DNA from: Streptacidiphilus neutrinimicus | Lineage (GTDB): Bacteria > Actinomycetota > Actinomycetes > Streptomycetales > Streptomycetaceae | Length of the DNA: 64,000 bases | Assembly (NCBI RefSeq): GCF_000787815.1 | Contig: NZ_BBPO01000018.1 | Span: forward strand, 43,707 to 107,706 | Direction: 5' to 3' | Program-made: the position numbers and the translations under genes | Notes under the pieces: model-generated | Seen by the model: only the letters and a program-made list of their open reading frames with translations | Told to the model about the DNA's origin: nothing | Databases searched by the model: none | Shown here: piece by piece, positions 15,741-26,200 of the stretch | Numbering within the stretch: position 1 is the first letter of the stretch | How the letters are laid out: each line of letters opens with the position of its first letter

Positions 15741-16280
15741 ATGGAATTCGAGCGTCTTCGTGCGGACTGTGAAGAACGCCTACAGCTCCTGCGCCTGCCC
15801 CACCGCTTCAATACCGGACAGCTCCTCAAAGCCCTGGAGGAGTACCGGGGACACCCGGTCAAGGTAAAACCCGTTGACACCGGGGGGAATCTCGACCTCC
15901 TGTGCGGAATGCGCGCGGAGACCCCGGACGGCGACATTCTTTACTACGAACGCCAGGCGTCGCAGATGCACCGCAACCACATCGTCGCGCACGAGGTTTC
16001 GCATGTGCTTTGGGACCACCCTGGCTCACTGAGCGTGGACCCGACCCGCGCGGCCAGCCTCGGCCTCGACCCGGCGCTCATCCTGCGCCTGTCGGGCCGA
16101 AGCGTCTACACCGATGAGGACGAGCTGGAGGCCGAGTACACGGCCACGCTCATCCGCCGCCGGGCGTACCTCGAACAGCACTACGCGCCGAGCGATCCGC
16201 AGGGCGCGGACGACCGGTGGGATGCCGTGTTCGCCCGCCCGCTATTGCCCGGCCCGAGAAAGAAAGGCCGACGTCGTTGA
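15741..16280 (+). CDS. ImmA/IrrE-like metallopeptidase
   Basis: 179 aa from ATG 15741 (MEFERLRADCEERLQLL). Residues 84-88 are His-Glu-Val-Ser-His, the zinc-binding HExxH motif of ImmA/IrrE peptidases, followed by a downstream acidic helix (DEDELEAEYTATLIRRRA) that can supply the third ligand. Such enzymes often cleave an XRE-type repressor, so the regulator at 15011 is a plausible partner; that link is inference. The start is uncertain: the ATG at 15693 gives 16 more residues, and neither has a strong ribosome site. The stop overlaps the next gene's TTG start by three bases. Confidence 0.75.
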   Translation: MEFERLRADCEERLQLLRLPHRFNTGQLLKALEEYRGHPVKVKPVDTGGNLDLLCGMRAETPDGDILYYERQASQMHRNHIVAHEVSHVLWDHPGSLSVDPTRAASLGLDPALILRLSGRSVYTDEDELEAEYTATLIRRRAYLEQHYAPSDPQGADDRWDAVFARPLLPGPRKKGRRR

Positions 16281-17513
16281 TCAGCGTCATCTTCACCGGC
16301 ATGCCCGTGATCCTGGTCGCCGGCGCCCTCTACTGGGCGCGCGGCCGCGGGGGCTACCGGCCCTTGGGGATCGGCAACCTCTTCTCGCTCCTGATCGGCT
16401 TCGCGTTCGCGTTCGCCACCTACTCTCCGCTCGTCCGCGACGCGGTGGACACCGTAGCCCCCGACCTCTCTCGGCTCCTGAGCAACACGGGCACCCTGGT
16501 CGCCGCGGGCTCGGTCCTCGCGTTCCTGCTCGTCATGGACCGCGGACCGGCCGCCCGCACCGCTATCCGCTGGTGCTTCGGCCTTCTCGCCGGCGCGCTG
16601 AGCGTCATGCTGGTCTCCTACCTCGCCACGCCCTCGCGGCCCCTGCCGGACGGCTCCCGGGAGGTCTTCCCGCCGGCGCACCTGCTGCCGGTAACCCTGG
16701 ACATTCTACACCATCGTCTACGTCCTCTACCTGGGGGTCGCTGCCGGCGGCTGCCTGCGCCAGACCTGGCGGCAGGCCCGCAACAACCGCTACCTGAGCC
16801 GAAGGGTCGGACTGCGGGTCACCGCCGTCGGCTGCGGCCTCGCCCTGGTCTACACGCTCTACAAGACGGTCGACCTGCTCGGATCTCTGTTCCAGATCGA
16901 CGTCCTGCCGGGCGGCTCCCGCAGGTGCACGTCGCTGATCACGCCGGTCGACTGCGCGTTCAGCGTCGCCACCCCCATCCTCTCCGTCCTGATGATCGCC
17001 GGCGGCCTGCTGCTGCCCGCGCTGGCCTGGCCGCTGATCCAGATGCGGCGGCGCCGCTGGGAAATCCGCTCGTCTCGGGCGTTGAAGCCGCTGTGGAGCG
17101 AGCTGACCTCGGTCGCGTCTCAGATCGTGCTGCTGCCCGAGGTCGGCGCCGCGGACGAGGGCGCTGACTACGAGCTGCACCGGCGGGTCGTCGAGATCGC
17201 CGACAGCATCATGGAGCTGCGGCCCCACCGCTGTCTGGGTGTCGCCGAAGAGGCCCGCCGCCTGCTGGCGGCCGAGGGCCGCGATCCCGATGCCGAGCCG
17301 GCCGTGATCGAGGCGGCCGTCGTCCTCGGCGCTGTCCACGCCGCCCGGCTGGGCCGCCCCGAGGAGTCCGAGCAGGCGCCGACAGCGCCGCGCACTCGCT
17401 CCGGCGATCTTCTCGCGGAGACCGAGTGGCTGCTGGCCGTCGCCGCGGCATACACCGACGACCCGATCGCCGCAGCCGCCGCGCTCAGGCAGTCCGACGC
17501 CGACTTCGTGTAA
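16277..17513 (+). pseudogene. MAB_1171c-like membrane protein gene with a frameshift
   Basis: Frame one starts at TTG 16277, overlapping the ImmA stop (TTGA), and encodes several hydrophobic helices (VIFTGMPVILVAGALYW and others). At about 16,691-16,705 coding shifts by +1: the second frame continues FYTIVYVLYLGVAAGG and runs to TAA 17,511-17,513 with more membrane segments and a soluble tail. The sum, about 410 residues, matches the usual length of these seven-helix proteins, which in Streptomyces often stand between an ImmA-like and a P450 gene. A one-base insertion, a sequencing error or programmed slippage could explain it; there is no obvious slippery sequence. Confidence 0.75.
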
Positions 17514-17522
17514 GGAAGAAGC

Positions 17523-18692
17523 ATGACCAGCACCCCGCCGGACCGGAACCCTTACGCCCCCTACGCCGCGGCACGCTCAGCGCGCCCGGTCCAGGAGGTG
17601 CCCGACCGGTCCGGCCGGGTGCCCAGCATCCTGATCACCGGCGACGCCGAGGCCCGCGAGGCACTCACCTGCCCGGCGCTGTCAAAGGACACCGCGGCCT
17701 TCTTCGCCAACCGGCCCTCCAGCCGGAACCTGCACCCGGCGGTGGCCCACACCATGCTCGCCACCGACCCGCCCGCCCATACCCGGCTGCGCGGCCTGGT
17801 CACCAAGGCGTTCACCTCTGCCGCCACGGAGCGGCTGCGCCCCTTCGTCGAGAACCTCACGGCGTCCCTCCTCGACTCCTTCGCCGGCCACGACGAAGTC
17901 GACCTGGTCAGCGCCCTGGCAGTTCCGCTGCCGGTCGCGGTGATCAGCGAGCTGCTCGGCGTGCCGCACAGCGACCGTGACCGGGTCAGGGCCTGGTCCG
18001 CGAGCTTGTTCGCCGCCGGGGACGACGCGGTGATCGACGCGGCCTCCCACGAGCTCGCCGGCTACGTCGAGGAACTTGTCCGGGACAAGCGACGCGCCCC
18101 CGGCGACGACCTGCTCACCCAGCTCATCGCCGTGCGCGACGGCACCGACCAGCTCTCCGACGAGGAGCTGGTCTCCCTCGCGGTGCTCCTTCTCGTCGCC
18201 GGCCACGAGACCACCACCAACGCCATCGGCAACGCGGTGCTCGCCCTGCTGCTCAACCCACTCACGCTGGAGCAACTCCGTTCCCAGCCCGAGCAGATCA
18301 GCGACGCCGTCCCGGAGCTGCTGCGCTTCGACAGCCCGGTGGCGATGGCGACGTTCCGCTACGCGACCGAACCGGTCGAGCTGGCCGGCGTCCCCGTCCC
18401 CGCCGGCGCGCCCGTACTCATCGCCCTCGGCGCCGCCAACCGCGACCAGCGCCGCTACCCCGACCCGGACACCCTGACACTGGATCGCGCGGACGGCACT
18501 AGCCTGGCGTTCGGCCACGGCATCCACCGCTGCCTGGGCGCTCCCTTGGCCAGCCTCGAACTCGGCATCGCTCTAACCGCGCTCCTCACCCGGTTCCCCA
18601 AGATCGCCCTGGCCGTGCCGGAACAGGAGCTGGAGTGGCGCCGAACCCGCCTGGTTCGCGGACTCACCCGCCTCCCCATCCGGCTTCGCTGA
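17523..18692 (+). CDS. Cytochrome P450
   Basis: 389 aa, start preceded by AAGGAAG. The I-helix oxygen-binding motif AGHETT is at residues 226-231, the ExxR helix is PELLRF near 265, and the heme loop FGHGIHRCLG holds the axial ligand Cys337. It is a soluble bacterial class-I type enzyme needing an external ferredoxin; none is encoded nearby. It closes the ImmA/membrane protein operon (9-base gap) and probably hydroxylates an unknown small molecule. It ends 47 bases from the convergent lanthipeptide cluster, so it is less likely to tailor that peptide. Confidence 0.92.
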   Translation: MTSTPPDRNPYAPYAAARSARPVQEVPDRSGRVPSILITGDAEAREALTCPALSKDTAAFFANRPSSRNLHPAVAHTMLATDPPAHTRLRGLVTKAFTSAATERLRPFVENLTASLLDSFAGHDEVDLVSALAVPLPVAVISELLGVPHSDRDRVRAWSASLFAAGDDAVIDAASHELAGYVEELVRDKRRAPGDDLLTQLIAVRDGTDQLSDEELVSLAVLLLVAGHETTTNAIGNAVLALLLNPLTLEQLRSQPEQISDAVPELLRFDSPVAMATFRYATEPVELAGVPVPAGAPVLIALGAANRDQRRYPDPDTLTLDRADGTSLAFGHGIHRCLGAPLASLELGIALTALLTRFPKIALAVPEQELEWRRTRLVRGLTRLPIRLR

Positions 18693-18739
18693 TCCCGCAT
18701 CTGGCACGCAACCCGCCCAGCATCTCGTCCAGCCGCAGG

Positions 18740-19852
18740 TTACGCCCCGGATCGAACTGTGGCTGCCAGAGAGTGCAGGATGACCGACTCGCTGCTCTGC
18801 AGGCCGGATGACAGAGCAGTGGCGAGTTCCACTGGGAGCTCTCCTGAGTCCAGGCCGCAGGCGTTCACCAGCTCCTGGCAGGCGCGGAGTTGGCTCTTGG
18901 TGGCGAGAGTGGCGAAGTGGCTGTCGGCCAGGGTCTCGCGGGCGGCGTAGCCGTCGCGCGCGGTGCTGGCTCGTTGCGCGAGATCGTCGACGAGGCTGCG
19001 GGCTGACGCGTGATCCGCGCTGCCGATGGTGTTCAGCGTGGTGAGACCGAGGCGTATGTCGAAAACGGTCAGACCCGGCTTGGCCGCGTGTCGCAGGTAG
19101 TAGGCCACCAAAGCGGAGGAGGTGTCGGAGTCCTGGGCTGCGCCGTTGTGGCAGAGAGCGGCGAGGCAGGCGGTGACTTCTTGCTCCCACGGATCTCCTG
19201 GGGTGGTGGCGGTGAGGAGGTCTGCTGCACGCTGTGTGTCGTTGTCGACGAGGGCTGCGACGACGGCGACTTGGCGGCCGTCCAGCATCCGGGAGCCGAT
19301 GCCGCGGTGCTGCTCGATGTGGGCCAGGGCTTCCTGCCAGCGGCCGGTGCTGGTCAGGGTGCGTGTGCCGTCGGCGAGCAGGACGCGCCACAGCCACGCC
19401 TGGACCTCTTGTCGGTCCGCCTCGGTCCGGCAGAGATCAGCGGGGACAGTGATGCCCTCGAAGGTGGCGTTGCCGCCGGAGTTGACCGCTTCGTAGAGGT
19501 CCAGGAGCCGCTGACGGCCTTCGTCCGCGTTGCCGGCGCGGATCTGCAGCCGGGCAAGGTTGACCAGAGGTTCCAGGCCCCGGATCGCGCTGGCGGCCGT
19601 GAGTGGAGTGCCGTTCAGGTAGGCGCTGGCGTGCAGGTGGCACATCGCCCTGGACAGGTCGGGGAGGCCCAGGTCGGAGGCGAGGAGTGCGGACTGGTTG
19701 AAGACGGTGGAGGCAAGTCCTTGCTCGCCTTGCTGTTCAGCCCTGCCGGCCAGCTCGGTCAGTGCCTGGACGCGGTCCGGCAGGGGCAGGCAGGCGGGCC
19801 GGTTTCGGGCGATGAGCGGGAACCGTCGTGCTGTCGGGCCGTCCGCTTCCAT
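18740..19852 (-). CDS. TPR-like helical protein of the FxLD cluster
   Basis: 370 aa from ATG 19850-19852, preceded by GGGGGAGAC; the longer frame start at 19930 lacks a ribosome site. The whole product is helical, with repeated helix pairs of about 35 residues such as EQQGEQGLASTVFNQSALLA and RWQEALAHIEQHRGIG, which suggests TPR-like repeats. It is the last gene of the leftward lanthipeptide operon, 91 bases after the methyltransferase. Genes of this kind commonly accompany FxLD clusters; the role, perhaps a scaffold or regulator, is unknown. Confidence 0.7.
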   Translation of the reverse strand: MEADGPTARRFPLIARNRPACLPLPDRVQALTELAGRAEQQGEQGLASTVFNQSALLASDLGLPDLSRAMCHLHASAYLNGTPLTAASAIRGLEPLVNLARLQIRAGNADEGRQRLLDLYEAVNSGGNATFEGITVPADLCRTEADRQEVQAWLWRVLLADGTRTLTSTGRWQEALAHIEQHRGIGSRMLDGRQVAVVAALVDNDTQRAADLLTATTPGDPWEQEVTACLAALCHNGAAQDSDTSSALVAYYLRHAAKPGLTVFDIRLGLTTLNTIGSADHASARSLVDDLAQRASTARDGYAARETLADSHFATLATKSQLRACQELVNACGLDSGELPVELATALSSGLQSSESVILHSLAATVRSGA

Positions 19853-19943
19853 GTCTCCCCCTTGCGTGTGACAGTGCAGGTCAGGGTTGGTGGAGTCCGC
19901 CGCGTGGGTGGCGGACTCCACCGATATCAACCGGGCGCGGTCG

Positions 19944-22016
19944 TCAGCGCCAGTCGACGAGGATGCGGTTCAGGGGTGTGTCGATGGAGAACAGGCCAGG
20001 CTGCTGCTCGATCGGCGGCGCGTCGAGGTGCTGAATCTCGAAGGTCGCCTCGCGGCCGCGGTACTCGCGGTCCCAGGTCCGGATCGCGTCGGCGACCTGT
20101 GCGGCCAGCTCGTCGCTGCCGGGCCCGTGGCCGATGACTCCGAACTCCCAGAGCTTGCCGCCCTCGCGGGTCGTCTGCTGCAGCAGGCGGCGGGCGAGGT
20201 AGGTGACGGCGCCCTTGTCGATAGCGGCTGTGGACGACGGGTAGGGGTCGTCGGTGAGCAGGGTGCCCTTGGCCTCGGGACGGAACAGCATCCTGGTCAG
20301 TCCGGAGGGCAGGGAGCAGGAGACGAACAGCTCCATCCATTCGGGCGACTCCATGGCCTGGACCGTCATGCCGGTCCACTCCTCGGTGCGCGGCTGGTCC
20401 AGCGCGCCGGACAGGGCCTCAGGGTCGAGCGGCAGACCGGCGGGGGCTTGGAGCCGGACCGTTTCGTCCGCGCTGATGGGGATGATGCGGCGGTCGTCGT
20501 CGGCGATGCCCCGGCGCAGCGGCATGAAGGTGTTCATCTTGCTGCTCACGCTGGTCCAGCGGCCGTCGTTCTCCTCGTAGGCGATGGACCGGGAGACGCT
20601 GCCCTTCAGGCGCTGCGGCACGACGAGGCGTCCGCCGGGGGCGAGCTGGGAGAGCCAGGCGTGTGGGATGCCGTGGGCGCCGACCGTGGCGATGATCCGG
20701 TGGTAGGGCGCGCCTTCGCCGTGGCCGACGGCTCCGTCGCGGGTGAGTGCCTGGACGTGCGGGTACCCGGCGGCGGCCAGGTTGCTGCGGGCGCCGTCCA
20801 CGAGGTCTTCGTCGACGTCGATCGTGGTCACCTGGCCGCTCTCGCCGACTAGCTGGGCCAGGAGCGCGGCGTTGTAGCCGGTGCCTGCGCCGAGCTCCAG
20901 GATGCGCTGGCCGGGCTGAGGGTCGAGCTGGTCCAGCATGAGGGCCACGACGGTGGGCTGTGAGGCGCAGGAGATGGCCTGGCCGTCGGCGTCGTACTTG
21001 ATGTTGACCGGGGTGTCGGCGTACGCCTCTTCGAGGGAGGCGTCGGGCACGAAGAGGTGGCGGGGCACGGTGCGCAGCGCGGCCTCGACGGCGGATTCTC
21101 GGGCGTATCCGGACTCGCGGATCTTGTCGACCAGGGCGTTGCGAAGGCGCGCGGCCTCGGCCCCGTTGGGGGCGATCGTGTCGGTTGTCACCGCTGCGAC
21201 GTTAGTGGCTGCGGGTGTGCTCGCAGCGGACGACGCGGTGTTGTCACTCGATCCCATGACTGCCTCTCGTGCAAGGGTGAACAGGGTGCTTTGGTCGCTG
21301 GGGAGGAGACCGGCGCGGTTGGCGTGGAAGATCAGGTGGTGGGCGATGACGGCTCGCAGCCCGCGTGTGAGCCCGGCCCCGGCGGCGAGGTCGGCCAGCC
21401 GCTCGCCGGTCCGCTCGAAGGCGTCCAGCCACAGGCTGTGCGCGTCGAGCGGGCCGCCGGGCCTGGCCAGGCTGTGGGCGTCGGCGGTCATCAGCGTCCG
21501 GACTGCCGAGGTGATTGCGGCGGTCTTCGCTGGGCGGACGCCGGGGCGGAGCGCAGCGGCTTGCCCCCACGCGTCGCCTTGCTCGTACCAGTCCAGTCGG
21601 GCGGCGCGCATCATGGCGCTGAGCAGCAACACGGCCGTCTCCCGGCGTCCCAGGTGCCCGGCGCCGGGCTGGTAGGTGAGCAGGTGGCGGCTGTCGCAGT
21701 GGAACAGGTCGTGGGCTGCGTCCATGGCGGGCTCGCCGCCGAAGGCGATGGATTCCGGCTCGTAGATACCGGGCAGTGAGGACTTCACCGTGCCGTCGTC
21801 GAGCAGGTCACGCAGAACCTCCTGGAGCAGCGCAGACGGCCGGTCCGCGCGGTAGCGCAGCGGCCAGGGCTGCTTGTTCATGAACCACCAGCCGTCGGCC
21901 TGTCCGGCGTCCTCGGCGGCCAGCAGGGCGGGGCCGAGCCGTTCGGCTATGGCGCGCTTGGCGCTCGTGCGGTTGATGAAGGTGATGTTGTGCTGCTGCC
22001 AGGGTGCGGGGGTCAT
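19944..22016 (-). CDS. FxLD-system methyltransferase fused to a thiopeptide-type dehydratase C-terminal domain
   Basis: 690 aa in two parts. Residues 1-255 (opening PWQQHNITFINRTSAKRAIA) resemble the SpaB C-terminal/elimination domain of split LanB enzymes. An Ala/Thr-rich linker covers about 256-285. Residues 286-690 resemble protein-L-isoaspartate O-methyltransferase, with the SAM-binding motif ILELGAGTGYNA at 372-383. In lanthipeptide pathways such enzymes methylate an Asp of the modified peptide, which can then form a succinimide or isoaspartate; the core here offers Asp30, Asp39 and Asp40. The gene starts 22 bases after lanC ends. Confidence 0.85.
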   Translation of the reverse strand: MTPAPWQQHNITFINRTSAKRAIAERLGPALLAAEDAGQADGWWFMNKQPWPLRYRADRPSALLQEVLRDLLDDGTVKSSLPGIYEPESIAFGGEPAMDAAHDLFHCDSRHLLTYQPGAGHLGRRETAVLLLSAMMRAARLDWYEQGDAWGQAAALRPGVRPAKTAAITSAVRTLMTADAHSLARPGGPLDAHSLWLDAFERTGERLADLAAGAGLTRGLRAVIAHHLIFHANRAGLLPSDQSTLFTLAREAVMGSSDNTASSAASTPAATNVAAVTTDTIAPNGAEAARLRNALVDKIRESGYARESAVEAALRTVPRHLFVPDASLEEAYADTPVNIKYDADGQAISCASQPTVVALMLDQLDPQPGQRILELGAGTGYNAALLAQLVGESGQVTTIDVDEDLVDGARSNLAAAGYPHVQALTRDGAVGHGEGAPYHRIIATVGAHGIPHAWLSQLAPGGRLVVPQRLKGSVSRSIAYEENDGRWTSVSSKMNTFMPLRRGIADDDRRIIPISADETVRLQAPAGLPLDPEALSGALDQPRTEEWTGMTVQAMESPEWMELFVSCSLPSGLTRMLFRPEAKGTLLTDDPYPSSTAAIDKGAVTYLARRLLQQTTREGGKLWEFGVIGHGPGSDELAAQVADAIRTWDREYRGREATFEIQHLDAPPIEQQPGLFSIDTPLNRILVDWR

Positions 22017-22038
22017 CTGTGGGGTCCTTCTGTCGTGG

Positions 22039-23292
22039 TCAGGCGATGAGGAGGCAGGCGTCCCAGCTCGATATCGGCGGGGTGCCGCTCGCGGCTTCCG
22101 TGAGCGCCAGTGCGACGCCGGCTGCGCCGTTGAGGAATCCCGGACCGGCTGTCTCGTCGTGTACCAGGGCGTTGGCCACGGCCGCCGGATCGGCTTCCGG
22201 CGGGCAGACGGCGTCCAGGAGGGCGGGTATCGCGGCGCGGAGCTGCCGCGCCGTCAAGGGGCGGGCGTCGACGGCGGCGCGGTCGGCGATGTGAGCGAGT
22301 CCTGCGAAGCCGTGGCACAGCCCGTGGTCCGTGGTGGCCTTGAGCTGGTCGGAGTCAGGGAGCAGGGCGGCGGTGAGCGTGGTCTCGGCGTGGATCTGGC
22401 GGCGGGTGTCGCGGAGGGCCAGGGCGGCGAGTTGCTGGGCGCGGGCATGGCCGGCGGTGCCGTAGCACCAAGAGGGGCGTCTCGGCGCGGAGGGTTGGGG
22501 GCGTCCCTCGCGCGGTTCCGCGCGGGTGACCCAGTACGGCCAGGTGGCACCGGAAGGGTCGTCCTCCCGCCAGCGGTCCAGCCAGGCCAGGATCCGCCGC
22601 AGTGCGGCGTGGTGACCGCTCACGGTGTAGCCATGCCGCTTGGCCAGAGCCAGCAGCGCGAGGACGCCGCTGATGCCGTGGGCCATACCCGTGTTGCCGT
22701 GCCCGCCTGGGAAGCGCGGGTCCGGGCGGCCTGCCGGCCCGGAGTCGGTCCACCAGCCAGGCAGGTCCTCGCCGTTGACGGTGACCGGTTCGGTGAGGCG
22801 GGTGCAGTAGTGCAGCACCTTGGTGAGGGTGAGGCTGAGCGGGGCACGGTGCAGGAGGTAGGCGCCGTAGCCGACCAGGCCACGGATCGCGTCGAACTCG
22901 GCGAGTTGCGGCAGTCGACCGGCGTCGATACGGCGGTGTGCGGCGTCAAGGCGGCGTTGGACGTCGGCTTGGATCTGCCCGTCCATGCGCGCCAGGGTGC
23001 CCTGGTAGGCGCTGGGTTTGTGGTCGGCGGCACGGGCCACCGCGTGGGCCAGCGCGGGTACGCCATAGAAGGGGTGGCTGTCGGGTCCGATGGTGACCGG
23101 CCCGCTGGCGGCGGCGAGCCAATCGCGGGCGCGCTGCCACGAACTGAATCCGGCTGCGGCGCGCTCGATGTGCAGCAGCGCGATGCCCGCGGGTCCGTAG
23201 GCGAGCTGTTGCCGGTTCGAGGAGACGTCTTCGGGATCGGCGAGCAGGTCGGCGATCGTGTTCGCGACCTGGAGCGGGGCGGTGCGGGTCAC
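22039..23292 (-). CDS. LanC-like lanthionine cyclase
   Basis: 417 aa from GTG 23290-23292, which overlaps the lanB stop as GTGA and has GGAGGAC upstream. The zinc ligands of lanthionine cyclases are visible: Cys276 in WCYGTAG, Cys326-His327 in GLCHGFAG, with the conserved GHGNTGMAHGISG at 198-210. The enzyme would join Cys thiols to dehydroamino acids made by LanB to form thioether rings. The frame extends upstream inside lanB in another phase, which is a shadow. Confidence 0.9.
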   Translation of the reverse strand: MTRTAPLQVANTIADLLADPEDVSSNRQQLAYGPAGIALLHIERAAAGFSSWQRARDWLAAASGPVTIGPDSHPFYGVPALAHAVARAADHKPSAYQGTLARMDGQIQADVQRRLDAAHRRIDAGRLPQLAEFDAIRGLVGYGAYLLHRAPLSLTLTKVLHYCTRLTEPVTVNGEDLPGWWTDSGPAGRPDPRFPGGHGNTGMAHGISGVLALLALAKRHGYTVSGHHAALRRILAWLDRWREDDPSGATWPYWVTRAEPREGRPQPSAPRRPSWCYGTAGHARAQQLAALALRDTRRQIHAETTLTAALLPDSDQLKATTDHGLCHGFAGLAHIADRAAVDARPLTARQLRAAIPALLDAVCPPEADPAAVANALVHDETAGPGFLNGAAGVALALTEAASGTPPISSWDACLLIA

Positions 23293-26200
23293 GGCGTCCT
23301 CCGGGACATCCAGGCCAGGGCGGCGGCGCGGGTCAGGTAGAGGCAGATCGCTTCCTCGGGGAAGTCGACTGCCACGTGCCGCACGAAGTGGACGTGCAGC
23401 AGCGAGGACAGGACGTCGTCGAGGCGGATCCCTTGGCCGTCGGAAACGTGCAGGCGGGTCCGGTATGCGGCAAGAGCGTGGTCGCGCTCGGCCCACGCCG
23501 CGACGACGGCTTCCCCGCCCGGTGCGCCGCGCAGCGCGGCCCAGTCATCGGTCGGGTCGGCGAGCCAGACCGTCTCCCTGAACTGCGGGCGCGGTACCGG
23601 GCCTGGGGCGACCGCGAGGATGTGGGTGGACAGCCAGCGCATGGCGGCCTTGGTGTCGCCAAGGAAGGCGGCGGCGATGGCGATGGTCTGTGCGGCCACC
23701 AGAGCGCGCTGCGGCGGGCGTTGCCGCTGGGCAAGAAGGCCCAGGACTGCGCGGGAGTCGGCGCGGAACACCTCCTCTGCTGCCGTCCAGGCGGCTCCGG
23801 AGCCCCAGCGTCCCATCTCGCGGTACGAGGTGGGGAGACGCAGGTCCGACAGCAGTCCGGCCGCACGCAGCTCGTTGGCCCAGGTGCCGATGGTTCGGGC
23901 GGTGTCGGCGAAGGCGTCAGGGTCGGGCAAGGCGATGCGCAGCCGCAGGTGGTGCTGGGGGTCACGGAAGCGGATGAACCACCACGGCGGGCTGCCGAGA
24001 CGATCGAGCAGGTCGGGAAGGTGTTCGGCGAGGAGGGCGTCCTGCCGGCGCAGGTCTCCGTAGAGGGTGGCGAGCAGCAGCGGGGAGACGCCCGGGGTCT
24101 GGACCTGCGCGGCGGAGAACCTGCGCGCGGGGCTCGGTGTCGGCAGCTTCGGCCAGGCCGGTGGGCGGACCGCAGTGAGCGGCACGACGACTTCGTGCGC
24201 CCGGCCCCCACACCAGCCGTAGGCGCTGGCGTCCGGGGTCTCCAGCAGTACCGCGACGCCAGCGCGGGACAGGTACTGCCGCAGCAGCGTCCGGTGCGGC
24301 CCCAACCCCAGGTCCAGCAGCAGACGCTGATCGCCTTCGGCCAGGAGGACCCGCTGCGGGAGACGCCGCCGGGTGCGCCAGTCGTCCAGGGCGGCGTCCC
24401 ACCGGTCCTGCAGGCGATCACGACCGGGCAGCTCGGCGGCCTCCAGCCGCCACCGAGCCGGGGCGAGCACCGTTCGGCCGTGGCGCACCCTGGGCAGGAA
24501 CGGCATGGCGCTGGCCGCACCCCAGTCAAACATGGTGACCTGGGCGGCCTGAGCGCGGGAGAGCTCGATCAGGAACCGGGCCAGGGGCGGTGTGTGCTCG
24601 CGCAGGTTCAGCGCGTTCATCCCCACGGCCTCGATTCGCTGGCTGCGTTCGGGGGCGGCCAGGTACATCCGGCGGCCGTCGCAGGCCACGGCCAGGTCCG
24701 CGGGGGTGAGCACGTCGCAGCGAGGGGCGCGGTGTTCCTGGACGCTGATCACGGTCGGCAGGACCTGCGGGGTCCGGGTGACGTGGGCGCTGCCGGGGTG
24801 AAGCGGAGGGAAGGACATCTGTGCGGCGATGGTGCCGGTGTCCGCGGCGGGAAGCTCGGCCAGTTCGACTTCGAGGCGGGCGCGGTCCTCCGGGGTCAAC
24901 ACGGTGAGGAAGCGGCCGATGGTGACGCCGAGGCCCCTGGAGACGCTCGTCATCTCCAGCTGGAATCGTCCGCGTTGCAGTTCCTCGGCGCTGGCTGCGT
25001 GGATACGGACGCCGACCTCAAGATGGGGCGGCAGGCGGGGCGTCTCTGGGCCCAGGTCCATCGCCGCGATCAGGTCGTCAGTGAGGAGCACTTCGTCGCG
25101 GCCGTCAAGGATGGCGGCCTGCGCGGCGCGTAACAAGGCGTCGTCCCTCGTCGAGACGCGGGACCGTCGTCCGTCGCTGGGAGTGCCCGGGTATCCGTCG
25201 GGCAGGCCGATGCCGCTGTCAGCGACGACCTCGGCGAGCGGCACCATCGTGCCGATTCCGAAGGTCTCGTAGAACCGGCGCTGGTATGCCTTCCACGCGG
25301 CGGTGCCGTAGGGCAGGGGGCTGACCCGGGCCAGGACGGCAGCGGCACGTTCGATCTCGTAGGCGACGTTCTGCGGCACCTCGACGTCGGCGCTCAGACG
25401 CAGGTCGAGCGCGAGAGGGTGGCGGCGCAGTCCAGGGACGGCGGCCCGCATCCGTGCGGCGGCGCGGGCCCGGCCGCTCCTCGTGTCGCAGCCGCGCAGG
25501 TCCCGCTGTACCGCGCCCAGTTCACGAACGAGGTCGGCGACGGGTGCGACCGCGCCGGCACGGGCGGCGTCGAGCTGGGCCAGCAAGTAGTCCAGGGCAT
25601 CGGTCTCGGTGCTGGGTGCGCGCAGATTAGTGATCAACACCCTGTGCCGGATCAGCCCTTGGATGAGCCGCTGGGCACTGCTCCCGTCGGCGTCGGGGAA
25701 CTCTGCGATCAGCTTGCCCGCGAGAGCGCCAACGCTGATGGGTGCCTGCGCCGCATCCAGAACGGCCCGGACCGGCGGGGTCAGAGACATGGATGCCTCA
25801 ACGGCCCTGCGCCGATCGTTGTCGGTGTTGGACTCGTAGGGCACGATCAGCCGTCCGCCGCGCACCTGCACGGTGTTGCTGACGAGCACCGGCAGGCGCT
25901 CCACCAGCTCAGGGCAGGCCTCAAGCCGCTCGACCACGGCGTGCAGCCACTCCGCGCTAGCTCGCGCGAGAGCATGGTGTTCTGGTCCCCACGTCGCTCT
26001 GGCGCGCGGTCCGACGGTGGCCGTAGTGACGCCGGCGAACAGACCGAACGGCGTTGCCCTCTGCTCGGCACGCAGGGCATACCGGGCCACTGCGGCGACC
26101 GCGCGGCGAACGTCGCGGTCTGGTGGGGCGCTGGAGGAGAGCAGGCCACGCACCTGCGAGACGAGGTCCGGGCTGGCGTGCTCCAGGGCCTCGGTGAAGT

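Noticed and set aside
17523..18692. P450 as a tailoring enzyme of the lanthipeptide
   Set aside because: It is convergent with the cluster and joined by short spacing to the ImmA/membrane protein operon, a recurrent group by itself.
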